DNA of 64,000 nt from Mesorhizobium sp. (lineage in GTDB: Bacteria > Pseudomonadota > Alphaproteobacteria > Rhizobiales > Rhizobiaceae): assembly GCF_016793485.1 (NCBI RefSeq), contig NZ_JAEULZ010000038.1, positions 1 through 64,000 on the forward strand. Reading direction: 5' to 3'. Position numbers and translations under genes: made by a program. Of the stretch, positions 36,481-45,656 are shown in pieces. How positions within the stretch are numbered: position 1 is the stretch's first letter; the number at the start of each line of letters is the position of its first letter. Under the pieces are notes generated by a model. It saw only the letters and a list, made by a program, of their open reading frames with translations. It searched no databases and was not told the origin of the DNA.

Positions 36481-36686
36481 GGTTTTGTCCTTTCGATGCC
36501 CAAAGGGCTTGAATCAAAAGACGAGGTCAGGAAGCAAAGATGCGCCGTGCGCCTGTTTCGCTGTCCTGCCTGTCAGGCAGTTAGGGCCTGGCGTTCTGCC
36601 GAAACCCAACCCGGGATTTGCATAGCTCCCCCCGCGCCCGTCGCGGAAGGGGCCGACGCGGACAAAAGCCCGCGCCGGAATTGGTC

Positions 36687-36935
36687 TTACTTCACCACGT
36701 AGGGCAGGAGCGCCAGGAAGCGCGCGCGCTTGATCGCCTTGGCGAGTTCGCGCTGCTTCTTCTGGCTGACCGCCGTGATACGCGACGGAACGATCTTGCC
36801 GCGCTCGGAGATGTAGCGCTGCAGGAGACGCACGTCCTTGTAGTCGATCTTCGGGGCGTTGGCGCCGGAGAAGGGGCAGGTCTTGCGGCGGCGGTGGAAC
36901 GGACGCCGGGTCGGGATCTGGTTGATGTCGACCAT
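36687..36935 (-). CDS. rpsR: 30S ribosomal protein S18
   Basis: An 82-residue S18 with the usual [15 protein letters not shown] start, [19 protein letters not shown] and the basic [12 protein letters not shown] end. It binds the 30S platform with S6. The start codon overlaps the rpsF stop (TAATG), so S6 and S18 are translationally coupled. Confidence 0.98.
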   Translation of the reverse strand: MVDINQIPTRRPFHRRRKTCPFSGANAPKIDYKDVRLLQRYISERGKIVPSRITAVSQKKQRELAKAIKRARFLALLPYVVK

Positions 36936-37432
36936 TATTCTGCAGCTCCTTCAGAGTTGTCGCGAGGCGGACGCGGGCCACGGTCACCACGGTCGCGGTC
37001 ACCGAACGAACGCGGGCCACGGTCGCCACGATCACCACGGTCGCGATCGCCGAACGAACGCGGGCCACGGTCGCCGAAGCCGCCGCGGTCACCACGCTCG
37101 GAGCGCTCTTCGCGCTTCTGCAGCATGGCCGACTGGCCTTCCTCGTGCTTCTCCACCTTGATGCTGATGAAGCGCAGGACGTCCTCGGAGAGGCCCTGCT
37201 GACGCTCGATTTCCTTCAGTGCTGCCGGCGGGCAGGTCAGGTCCATCAGCGTGTAGTAAGCCTTCCGGTTCTTGTTGACGCGGTAGGTGAGGGACTTCAG
37301 TCCCCAGTTCTCGACCCGGCCAACGCTGCCGCCATGCTCGGTGACGATACCCTTGTACTGCTCGACAAGTGCATCGACCTGCTGCTGCGACAGATCCTGC
37401 CGGGCAAGGAACACATGCTCGTATAGTGCCAT
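36935..37432 (-). CDS. rpsF: 30S ribosomal protein S6
   Basis: A 165-residue S6. The ferredoxin-like core is typical ([40 protein letters not shown]). After about residue 108 it has a long Arg/Gly/Asp-rich tail in which [17 protein letters not shown] occurs twice. Such tails are seen in rhizobial S6 proteins, and could touch rRNA or S18. It is the first gene of the rpsF-rpsR-rplI operon. Confidence 0.97.
   Translation of the reverse strand: MALYEHVFLARQDLSQQQVDALVEQYKGIVTEHGGSVGRVENWGLKSLTYRVNKNRKAYYTLMDLTCPPAALKEIERQQGLSEDVLRFISIKVEKHEEGQSAMLQKREERSERGDRGGFGDRGPRSFGDRDRGDRGDRGPRSFGDRDRGDRGPRPPRDNSEGAAE
36965..37075 (-). repeat. tandem coding repeat in the rpsF tail
   Basis: Two imperfect copies of about 50 bp code for [17 protein letters not shown]. 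They look like direct repeats at DNA level, but are explained by the RGD-rich C-terminal tail of S6. Confidence 0.8.
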
Positions 37433-37734
37433 TGTTCTCTAGCCTTTCGTTTTACGTCCCTGTCGGTTCCCGCGGCTAAGCCTCTGCGACTTGTCCAACC
37501 CGTCTAGACGGGAGAGAAAGGCGCATCTTCGAGACGGTCGAGAGCGGAGACACGGGAGGCCGAAGCGCTTCTGGCTTCATGAGGGGCAAGCCCCAACCCT
37601 CCGTTCAGCCCCCAGCAGGACCGGCAGATTGCGGCGGTCCATACAGGGGTAGGGCGGAAATGGCAAGCCCGGCCGGGCTGACCGGAGATCATGGCGCGGA
37701 TGCCGGCTTGCGCCGAAGGCTGAAATTACTGCCG
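37433..37734. other. gap between rpsF and the RiPP-like gene
   Basis: About 300 nt without a supported gene. It holds the upstream region of rpsF and a perfect 14-bp palindrome CCCGTCTAGACGGG at 37499-37512, about 67 nt before the rpsF start. No tRNA or other structured RNA gene is recognised. Confidence 0.5.
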
Positions 37735-37766
37735 AAAAAGAGAGGCCCGCAAATGCGGGCCTCTCT
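37735..37766 (-). terminator. intrinsic terminator of the RiPP-like peptide gene
   Basis: Perfect 12-bp stem AGAGAGGCCCGC (37739-37750) / GCGGGCCTCTCT (37755-37766) with a 4-nt loop, followed by TTTTT on the minus strand. It lies 30 nt after the stop of the 30-codon gene, showing that this tiny gene has its own transcript end. Confidence 0.92.
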
Positions 37767-37796
37767 GTATCTTCAAGAATATGGCCGATATCAGCT

Positions 37797-37889
37797 TTAG
37801 TTAATAAGCGTGTTCGGAGCAGCAGCAGTCACCGCCACCAGAAGGCCCTTCGAGGCCAGGGTCGGCTTTTCGTATTTGCGTTTCAACAT
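37797..37889 (-). CDS. putative RiPP precursor peptide with lasso-type leader motif
   Basis: A 30-residue peptide. After the start MLKR it reads KYEKPTLASKGLLVAVTA and ends in a short tail AAPNTLIN. The spacing Y-x2-P-x-L-x3-G-x5-T is the leader pattern bound by the B1/RRE protein in lasso peptide systems, with T at the -2 position of the expected cleavage. GGAGGGGG lies 7 nt before the ATG, and a terminator lies just downstream. The putative core lacks the Asp/Glu at position 7-9 needed for a lasso ring, so it is an orphan or different RiPP. No B1, B2 or C gene is in this window. An alternative frame over the same bases ends in GGGDCCCSEHAY. Confidence 0.6.
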   Translation of the reverse strand: MLKRKYEKPTLASKGLLVAVTAAAPNTLIN

Positions 37890-37985
37890 TGGATTCCCCC
37901 TCCACGGTAAGGTCAGCAAGGCTTGCATCCCCGTAGCAATCCATACTCAACTGCAGGATGCGTTTCAACAGGGCTGTTGAGCCGC

Positions 37986-38534
37986 TCACCGAAGTCTGCG
38001 ACGAAGCATGGCGGCGGCGGCGCAAACGACCTTCTCGACCAGCCGGCCTGCTTTGCCGAATTCCCTGCCGGCAATCCTCTTGTCCATGCGGGTGGCCGAG
38101 GATCCGTCCTCGTAGTGGACCGTCTTGACGCTGACAAACCGATAACCGGCGCTTTCGTAAAACAGCTTGGCCTCCGGGCTGTCCATCCTGACGTCGACGC
38201 GCATCAACCGGCGTCCGACGCGAACGGCTTCGCTTTCGGCTGCCCCCAGCAGTAGCCGGCCCAGCCCTTGGCGCTTCATCTCTGGCGTGATGGCCAGCGA
38301 ATGAAGATAGGCAGAGGGTTTACCGTCGTTGATATGAAACAGGCAGTAGCCGCAGACGTCGCCCCGGATTTCCGCAACCAGCGCTCTCAAGCCGCTGCGT
38401 TGAACGACAGACCGCCACAAATCGATTCCCAGCAGATCAGAACGGAACGACAGGGATTCGATGCGGCAAATCGCGTTTACGTCACCGGCCTCGGCCGGTC
38501 GAACGGTTGTTGAAACGCCGGGGATCTCAGTCAG
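37986..38534 (-). CDS. GNAT-family N-acetyltransferase without a canonical start codon
   Basis: The acetyltransferase fold is complete: TVRPAEAGDVNAICRIESLSF (first 20 or so residues), LRALVAEIRGDVCGYCLFH, the acetyl-CoA motif ITPEMKRQGLGRLLLGAA and SPEAKLFYESAGYRF, as in RimI-like enzymes. The first ATG/GTG/TTG in frame is TTG 38420, which would delete the first strand and helix. Going upstream, no usual start codon exists; CTG at 38534 (followed by TEIPGVSTTVRP) sits where a family Met would be. So the start is non-canonical or mutated. It lies 96 nt upstream of the RiPP-like gene on the same strand and might act on that peptide (inference). Confidence 0.7.
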   Translation of the reverse strand: MTEIPGVSTTVRPAEAGDVNAICRIESLSFRSDLLGIDLWRSVVQRSGLRALVAEIRGDVCGYCLFHINDGKPSAYLHSLAITPEMKRQGLGRLLLGAAESEAVRVGRRLMRVDVRMDSPEAKLFYESAGYRFVSVKTVHYEDGSSATRMDKRIAGREFGKAGRLVEKVVCAAAAMLRRRLR

Positions 38535-38677
38535 TTTTAATACCAGGTGCAGCGGGCCAAGAAGATTTGCGTCGACCGGCCAGACGGCCGACAGCGCATG
38601 GACGTGAAGGCCAGCCTAACGGTCGGCCGAAGCCAGATCAATGAATCCGATAGGCGGCAACCTGCTTCGGAACTCGC

Positions 38678-40612
38678 CTACACCCCCGCCGGCTTCGGCT
38701 GGTTCGGGAAGAAGCGCGGAGTCGTGCGCTGCTTGCCGAACAGTGCATCGTATTGCAGCAGACGGAAGTCGTTGATCAGCGGATCGACCAGTTTTTCCCG
38801 CGACCAGTCCTGCTTCTCACCGGTCGGCGAGATCAGCACGTGCCGATCGATGACATCGTATTCCGCGTCCACCCTGCCCAGGAAGCCTGTGTAATAGGGG
38901 TGCTCTATGCCGGCGGCCTTGAGCACCTTCAGCGGGATCAGCGACGGGCTGATCGAACCGATGTCTTTGGTCGCGCCATTCCGGTTCGACCAGACGACCA
39001 GCGGAGTCTCGCGGTGCTGTGCGAGCTTTGCGGCCTCCTCGCGCCGTGCCGGAACGGGTCCGGCCATGAAGCCGGTCTCTGTATAGGCCTGGTTGAGGGG
39101 CGGCAGGTGGTCGCCGAAAAATACGACGACGGTATGCCGTTCGCGCTTCTGCGCCCAATCGATCAGCCGCTGGAAGCTGCGATCGGCGTCCGCGATGCTC
39201 TCCGCATAGGTCTGGATCGACTTGCCGGTCCAGTAGCTGGCGACCGATTCGACCTTTACGCTCGGGTCGGCATAGCGGTTAGGCTCATAGGGGCCATGAC
39301 CCTGCAAGCTGACAGCGAAGGTAAAGAAGGGTCGTTCGGCCGCATCGGCGCGCCGGATGATCTCGTCGGTAAGCGAATCGTCTGAAACAAGCGGCCCCCG
39401 CGATCGCATCGGCGGCAGTTTCTCGATCGACAGGAAGCGATCGAAGCCGAAAGCGCCGTAGACGTTCTCGCGGTTCCAGAACCATCCCTCGAAGGGATGC
39501 ATGGCGGTCGTTTCATAGCCTTCGGCGCGGAAGAAGCTGGCGAGCGAGGGCACCGCCCCGCGCACATATTGCTGGTACGGGATGCTGCCATAGGGCAGGA
39601 AAGCGTTGGAAAAGCCCGTCAGAGCCTCGAACTCGACATTGGCGGTCATGCCGCCGAATTCCGGCGAGAAGACGGAGCCGGAACGCACGGCGCGCACGTT
39701 CTTCAACGGGTCAGGGGTTATTGTGGTCTGCGGAAGTTGCGTCGGATCCCATAGGGATTCGCTCATGACCACGATGATGTCCGGCTTCTCCTCTGGCATC
39801 GACACGCCCGTCGAGCCGGGCTCAATAGCGTCGAGCACCTCGTCGCTGTAGGCAGGCGGCGCAAGCACCTTGGCCATCGGCACGTTGAGCGCGAAAGCGA
39901 TGGCGAAGCCGTTGGAGGCGTAGTTCTCCTTCTGGTCCCACATGATGGGGATGATCTGCAGGCGGTCGCGTGTCCAGGAGAAGGTCGCGAAATCCATGAT
40001 CGACACGAAGAAGGCCAGCGCCGGCAGCACGACGGCGAGCCTTGCGGCGCGCATCCGCCAGCGGATCGGCGGACGCACGCGACGCCAGTAGCGCCAGGCT
40101 GCAACGAGCAGGAAGATCGACAGGACGCCGACCGCCAGGATCGCGATTGCCGTTCCCGGTCGATCGCGGATCAGCAGCGGCGCCAACTCCATGATCTGCC
40201 GGGAATAGAGAAAGTCGGTGGGATAGAGCGGGTCGCCGAGATAGGAAATCTTCTGGTTGCCGATGGCTGCCAGAAGCAGGGCGATCGGAGCTATGAACAG
40301 CAACCCGATGTGTCGGCGGCCGAACAACGCGTCGAAACCGACAAGCAAGAGTGCGAAAAGCACCACCGTGGTCCAGCCTGGCCTGAATGGCTGGCTGAAG
40401 AAATCGACGGTCTGCCGCCATGAGCCCCGCGCGATCAGCTCGATCAGGAAAACAAGCATCGCTGACAAAAGGACTGTGACCAGCAGCGATCCGGCGCACT
40501 CAAACGCCCGGCGCAAGCGCCAGCCCTTCCTGGGCCGGAGGGTTGCCCCCGACTCTTCGATCCAATTCTGATTTGCCAACTTAGGGTTCCTCGGTAGGCG
40601 ATAGAACGTCAT
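38678..40612 (-). CDS. LTA-synthase/sulfatase-like membrane phosphotransferase
   Basis: A 644-residue protein. The N-terminal half has about five membrane helices, and the periplasmic half is an alkaline-phosphatase/sulfatase-fold domain: DIIVVMSESLWDPTQL (metal and nucleophile region), SPEFGGMTANVEFEALTGF with the likely catalytic Thr, SLQGHGPY and VVVFFGDHLPPL. Relatives transfer phosphoglycerol or phosphoethanolamine to teichoic acids, glucans or lipids. In a Gram-negative rhizobium, decoration of periplasmic cyclic glucan or lipids is a likely role (inference). Confidence 0.88.
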   Translation of the reverse strand: MTFYRLPRNPKLANQNWIEESGATLRPRKGWRLRRAFECAGSLLVTVLLSAMLVFLIELIARGSWRQTVDFFSQPFRPGWTTVVLFALLLVGFDALFGRRHIGLLFIAPIALLLAAIGNQKISYLGDPLYPTDFLYSRQIMELAPLLIRDRPGTAIAILAVGVLSIFLLVAAWRYWRRVRPPIRWRMRAARLAVVLPALAFFVSIMDFATFSWTRDRLQIIPIMWDQKENYASNGFAIAFALNVPMAKVLAPPAYSDEVLDAIEPGSTGVSMPEEKPDIIVVMSESLWDPTQLPQTTITPDPLKNVRAVRSGSVFSPEFGGMTANVEFEALTGFSNAFLPYGSIPYQQYVRGAVPSLASFFRAEGYETTAMHPFEGWFWNRENVYGAFGFDRFLSIEKLPPMRSRGPLVSDDSLTDEIIRRADAAERPFFTFAVSLQGHGPYEPNRYADPSVKVESVASYWTGKSIQTYAESIADADRSFQRLIDWAQKRERHTVVVFFGDHLPPLNQAYTETGFMAGPVPARREEAAKLAQHRETPLVVWSNRNGATKDIGSISPSLIPLKVLKAAGIEHPYYTGFLGRVDAEYDVIDRHVLISPTGEKQDWSREKLVDPLINDFRLLQYDALFGKQRTTPRFFPNQPKPAGV

Positions 40613-40681
40613 TCCACTGTCATGGTTCCGTCACAAAAAGCCAGCCCCTGTGGCCGCAATTGGGTAGCCGGCATCACTTTT

Positions 40682-40697
40682 TTTCGCATATGCGAAA
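40682..40697. promoter_or_regulatory. 16-bp perfect palindrome upstream of fabD
   Basis: TTTCGCAT/ATGCGAAA lies in the 177-bp divergent gap between the LTA-synthase-like gene and fabD, 92 nt before the fabD ATG and 70 nt before the other start. It has the form of a dimeric repressor site. The cognate regulator is not known. Confidence 0.6.
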
Positions 40698-40789
40698 TGT
40701 GTAGGGCTCTGAATCGGATCGCCGTCGCCCTTGACTTGGATAAGCTGCTCGTTTCACAGGCAGGCTTTGCAACCGAACGGACGCGCACC

Positions 40790-41731
40790 ATGGCCATCGC
40801 ATTCACCTTTCCGGGGCAGGGCAGCCAGGCCGTCGGCATGGGCAGGGAACTCGCGGAAGCATTTCCGGAAGCCCGGCGCGTGTTCGACGAGGTCGACGAA
40901 GCGCTTGGCGAAAAGCTCTCGGCCTTAATCTGGGACGGGCCGGAGGAGACCCTAACTCTGACCGCCAACGCACAGCCGGCGCTGATGGCGGTCTCGATGG
41001 CAGCACTTCGCGCGCTCGAATCGCGGGGCCTCGTCCTCAAGGACAGGGTCGCCTTTGTGGCGGGCCACTCGCTTGGCGAATATTCGGCTCTAGCCGCGGC
41101 GGGCACCTTCTCCATCGGCGACACGGCGCGCCTGCTGCGCATCAGGGGCAACGCCATGCAGGCGGCTGTCCCGGCGGGCGTCGGCGCGATGGCTGCGATC
41201 ATAGGACTGGAGGAACCGGACGTGGCGGCCGCATGCGCCGAGGCTGCGCAGGATTCCGTGTGCCAGATCGCCAATGATAATGGCGGCGGGCAGTTGGTGA
41301 TTTCCGGCGAGAAGGCCGCGGTCGAACGGGCCGCGAAGCTTTGCACCGAAAAGGGCGCCAAACGGGCATTGATGCTCCAGGTTTCCGCCCCCTTCCATTC
41401 CGCCTTGATGAGGCCGGCGGCCGACGCCATGCGCGAGGCGCTGGCGAAGGTCGGCAAGCATGCGCCTGCCGTGCCGGTCGTCGCCAACGTCGTCGTCCAG
41501 CCGTTGACTGACGCGGACGAGATCGCAAGGCGGCTGGTGGAGCAGGTCACCGGCCGCGTACGCTGGCGCGAGACGGTCGCATGGTTCGGTGCGAACGGCG
41601 TGACGACGCTTTATGAGGTCGGGTCCGGAAAAGTGCTTTCGGGTCTGGCGCGACGCATCAATCGTGACATAGCCGTCGCCAATGTCGGCACGCCGGCGGA
41701 CGTGGAAGCGGCTTTGGCTGCGCTGAATTGA
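40790..41731 (+). CDS. fabD: malonyl-CoA:ACP transacylase FabD
   Basis: Loads malonyl groups on acyl carrier protein for type II fatty acid synthesis. The protein has 313 residues. The opening FTFPGQGSQAVGMGREL, active-site GHSLGEY (Ser94), QIANDNGGGQLVISG and SAPFHSALM (with the conserved His) are complete. Start at 40790 gives the normal N-terminus; the Shine-Dalgarno is weak. First gene of fabD-fabG-acpP-fabF. Confidence 0.97.
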   Translation: MAIAFTFPGQGSQAVGMGRELAEAFPEARRVFDEVDEALGEKLSALIWDGPEETLTLTANAQPALMAVSMAALRALESRGLVLKDRVAFVAGHSLGEYSALAAAGTFSIGDTARLLRIRGNAMQAAVPAGVGAMAAIIGLEEPDVAAACAEAAQDSVCQIANDNGGGQLVISGEKAAVERAAKLCTEKGAKRALMLQVSAPFHSALMRPAADAMREALAKVGKHAPAVPVVANVVVQPLTDADEIARRLVEQVTGRVRWRETVAWFGANGVTTLYEVGSGKVLSGLARRINRDIAVANVGTPADVEAALAALN

Positions 41732-41786
41732 AGCGATAGACCTCTCCCTTACCAAGGGAGTGCTCTCTGAAGGATTGGAGCGAAAC

Positions 41787-42524
41787 ATGTTCGAATTGAC
41801 CGGCCGCAAGGCACTTGTGACGGGCGCTTCCGGCGGTATCGGCGAGGCGATCGCCGAAGCGCTGCACGCGCAGGGGGCCATCGTCGGACTGCATGGCACG
41901 AAGGTCGAGAAACTGGAGGCGCTGGCTGCCAAGCTTGGCGACCGCGTAAAACTTTTCCCCGCCAATCTGTCGAATCGCGACGAGGTCAAGGCGCTTGGCC
42001 AGAAGGCCGAGGCCGAACTGGAAGGCGTGGACATCCTCGTCAACAACGCCGGCATCACCAAGGACGGCCTGTTCGTCCGCATGTCCGACGCCGACTGGGA
42101 TGCGGTGCTCGACATCAATCTGGGCGCCGTGTTCAGGCTGACGCGCGAACTGACCCACCCAATGATGCGCCGCCGCTTTGGCCGCATCATCAATATAACC
42201 TCGGTCGTGGGCGTCACCGGCAATCCCGGTCAGGCCAACTACTGCGCTTCCAAGGCCGGCATGATCGGCTTTTCGAAGTCGCTGGCGCAGGAGATCGCTA
42301 CCCGCTCGATCACGGTCAATTGTGTGGCTCCGGGCTTTATCGAATCGGCCATGACCGACAAGCTGAACGACAAGCAGAAGGAAGCGATCATGGCCGCGAT
42401 CCCCTCGAAGCGCATGGGGACCGGGCCGGAGGTGGCGTCGGCCGTGGCTTACCTTGCTTCCAATGAGGCGGCCTATGTCACCGGGCAGACAATCCACGTC
42501 AACGGCGGCATGGCGATGATCTGA
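41787..42524 (+). CDS. fabG: 3-oxoacyl-ACP reductase FabG
   Basis: NADPH-dependent reductase of the fatty acid cycle. A 245-residue SDR with LVTGASGGIGEAIA, ILVNNAGITKDGL, the catalytic Ser in INITSVVG and Y152-x3-K156 (NYCASKAG), then ending YVTGQTIHVNGGMAMI. GGAG lies 7 nt before the ATG at 41787. In line after fabD (55 nt). Confidence 0.97.
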   Translation: MFELTGRKALVTGASGGIGEAIAEALHAQGAIVGLHGTKVEKLEALAAKLGDRVKLFPANLSNRDEVKALGQKAEAELEGVDILVNNAGITKDGLFVRMSDADWDAVLDINLGAVFRLTRELTHPMMRRRFGRIINITSVVGVTGNPGQANYCASKAGMIGFSKSLAQEIATRSITVNCVAPGFIESAMTDKLNDKQKEAIMAAIPSKRMGTGPEVASAVAYLASNEAAYVTGQTIHVNGGMAMI

Positions 42525-42724
42525 AAGCTGCCGTAACGGCTGCCTCACAGATTATTTCAGGTCTTGGACAAGGGGGCTTTTTCGTGTAATGCGGCCTCCG
42601 ATCCGGCGCTTTGACAGGAACCCCGCCACGTGCGGGCCGTTTCGGAGCGCTATCTTTAAAGCTTGATTGGCGCCATTCCGGCAGCTAACGAAGACAGACA
42701 TTAGTTAAGGCGAGGATGCCCCAA
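42525..42724. other. fabG-acpP intergenic region
   Basis: Two hundred bases with no gene seen. Its length suggests a separate promoter for acpP, which is normally expressed at very high level. A TTGACA hexamer near 42612 is a possible -35 element, but no matching -10 was found. Confidence 0.35.
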
Positions 42725-42961
42725 ATGAGTGACACCGCAGAGCGCGTGAAGAAGATCGTTGTAGAGCACCTGGGCGTCGACGCCGACAAGGTCACCGAAC
42801 AGGCGAGCTTCATCGACGACCTCGGCGCAGACAGCCTCGACACGGTCGAACTCGTCATGGCCTTCGAAGAAGAATTCGGGGTCGAGATTCCTGACGACGC
42901 CGCCGAGACGATCCTGACTGTCGGCGACGCCGTCAAGTTCATCGACAAAGCGTCGGCCTGA
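42725..42961 (+). CDS. acpP: acyl carrier protein
   Basis: A 78-residue ACP, the carrier of growing acyl chains. The phosphopantetheine site is [20 protein letters not shown], with Ser37. The protein is strongly acidic, as expected. AGGCGAGG lies upstream, and the ATG at 42725 gives the conserved [12 protein letters not shown] start. Confidence 0.98.
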   Translation: MSDTAERVKKIVVEHLGVDADKVTEQASFIDDLGADSLDTVELVMAFEEEFGVEIPDDAAETILTVGDAVKFIDKASA

Positions 42962-43001
42962 CGCTTCTCTCGCAGTTCCGGCAGTTCTGAGAACGCCAAA
43001 G

Positions 43002-44264
43002 ATGCGACGCGTCGTCATCACAGGCCTGGGTCTCGTCTCGCCCTTCGGGGCAGGCGTGGAGCATAGCTGGAAGGAGCTGCTCTCGGGCCGCTCTGCCTGC
43101 ACACGTATCACCAAGTTCGACATTTCGGACTACGCCGCGAAGATCGCCCATTCGGTCCCGCGCGGCGACGGCTCCAACGGCACGTTCAATCCCGAGAGCG
43201 TGATGGAGCCCAAGGAACTGCGCAAGACCACGGACTTTATCGTCTATGGTATCGCCGCGGCCGACGAAGCCCTGAAGGATTCGGGCTGGGAGCCCAAGAC
43301 CGAGGCCGACCGCTGCGCGACCGGCGTCCTCATGGGCTCGGGCATCGGCGGACTGGAAGGCATTGCCGAGAACGCCATCATCCTGAAGGAACGCGGCCCG
43401 CGCCGCATCAGCCCCTTCTTCGTTCCGGCAAACATCATCAACCTGATTTCGGGCCAGATCTCGATCCGCCATGGGCTTAAGGGTCCGAACCACGCCGTCG
43501 TGACGGCCTGCTCGACCGGCGCGCACGCCATCGGCGACGCATCGCGCCTGATCATGTTCGGCGATGCCGACGTCATGGTCGCTGGCGGTTCGGAAGCGCC
43601 GATCACGCCGCTCGGCGTTGCAGGCTTCGCCGCCTGCCGCGCACTGTCTACCGATTACAACGACACGCCGGAAAAGGCCTCGCGGCCCTATGACCGCGAC
43701 CGCGACGGCTTTGTACTCGGCGAAGGCGCCGGCGCGGTCGTGCTTGAGGAACTGGAACACGCCAAGGCGCGCGGCGCTCGGATCTACGCCGAGATCGTGG
43801 GCTATGGGCTGACCGGCGATGCCTATCACATCACCGCGCCCTCCGAAGACGGCGACGGCGCGTTCCGCTGCATGACCGCGGCGCTCAACCGGGCCAGGCT
43901 TGCACCCGCCGACATCGACTACATCAACGCCCATGGCACCTCGACCATGGCCGACACGATCGAACTCGGCGCTGTCGAGCGCCTCGTCGGCAACGCCGCC
44001 TCGAAGGTGTCGATGTCGTCGACCAAGTCTTCGACGGGTCACCTCCTCGGCGGCGCCGGCGCCATCGAGGCTGTGTTTTCGCTTCTGGCGATCCGCGACA
44101 ATGTCGCGCCGCCGACCATCAATCTGGACAATCCCGAGCGCGAAACGGCAATCGACCTTGTGCCCAACAGGCCGCGCCAGCGGCAGATCGACGTCGCGCT
44201 CTCGAATTCCTTCGGCTTTGGCGGCACCAACGCCTCGGTCGTGTTCCAGCGTTACAACGGCTAA
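43002..44264 (+). CDS. fabF: beta-ketoacyl-ACP synthase II FabF
   Basis: Condenses malonyl-ACP with acyl-ACP. A 420-residue thiolase-fold enzyme with the catalytic triad Cys170 (VVTACSTGAHAIG), His311 (INAHGTSTMAD) and His347 (SSTGHLLGGAGA), and ending NSFGFGGTNASVVF. The C-H-H set marks an elongating synthase. A short hairpin with T5 follows, so it may end the fab transcript in part. Confidence 0.97.
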   Translation: MRRVVITGLGLVSPFGAGVEHSWKELLSGRSACTRITKFDISDYAAKIAHSVPRGDGSNGTFNPESVMEPKELRKTTDFIVYGIAAADEALKDSGWEPKTEADRCATGVLMGSGIGGLEGIAENAIILKERGPRRISPFFVPANIINLISGQISIRHGLKGPNHAVVTACSTGAHAIGDASRLIMFGDADVMVAGGSEAPITPLGVAGFAACRALSTDYNDTPEKASRPYDRDRDGFVLGEGAGAVVLEELEHAKARGARIYAEIVGYGLTGDAYHITAPSEDGDGAFRCMTAALNRARLAPADIDYINAHGTSTMADTIELGAVERLVGNAASKVSMSSTKSSTGHLLGGAGAIEAVFSLLAIRDNVAPPTINLDNPERETAIDLVPNRPRQRQIDVALSNSFGFGGTNASVVFQRYNG

Positions 44265-44266
44265 AG

Positions 44267-44288
44267 TCGCAGCGTCGCTGCGATTTTT
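44267..44288 (+). terminator. short intrinsic terminator after fabF
   Basis: Stem TCGCAG (44267-44272) / CTGCGA (44278-44283), 5-nt loop, then TTTTT. It lies 2 nt after the fabF stop. With a 6-bp stem it may be leaky and allow mltG readthrough. Confidence 0.7.
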
Positions 44289-44358
44289 GCCATATTCGCG
44301 CTTAGGCTCCGGACTGCTCTCGGGGGAGAGTCGATCCTAGAAACACGGTTGAGGCGGC

Positions 44359-45546
<1,188 letters not shown>

Positions 45547-45656
45547 TCCGGCACGCGGCAAGCCTGACAGGAGCGGGCTTGACCGTAGTCCCCTATGGAT
45601 GCCATTGCGCTTGGGTCTCAAGCGCCCCGTGATGGAGCGGGCAGGGGGAGTCGATA

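Noticed and set aside
35732-36517. N-terminal extension of the cfa frame through rplI
   Set aside because: The extension is a shifted frame of rplI on the same strand, and it reads across the operon terminator; Cfa homology begins near 35731.
36965-37075. CRISPR-like direct repeats
   Set aside because: The repeats are imperfect, contiguous, lie inside rpsF and code for its RGD-rich tail; no spacers or cas genes.
37433-37734. Possible structured RNA or tRNA upstream of rpsF
   Set aside because: Looked for cloverleaf arms and a CCA-type end; only a 14-bp palindrome and GC-rich sequence are found.
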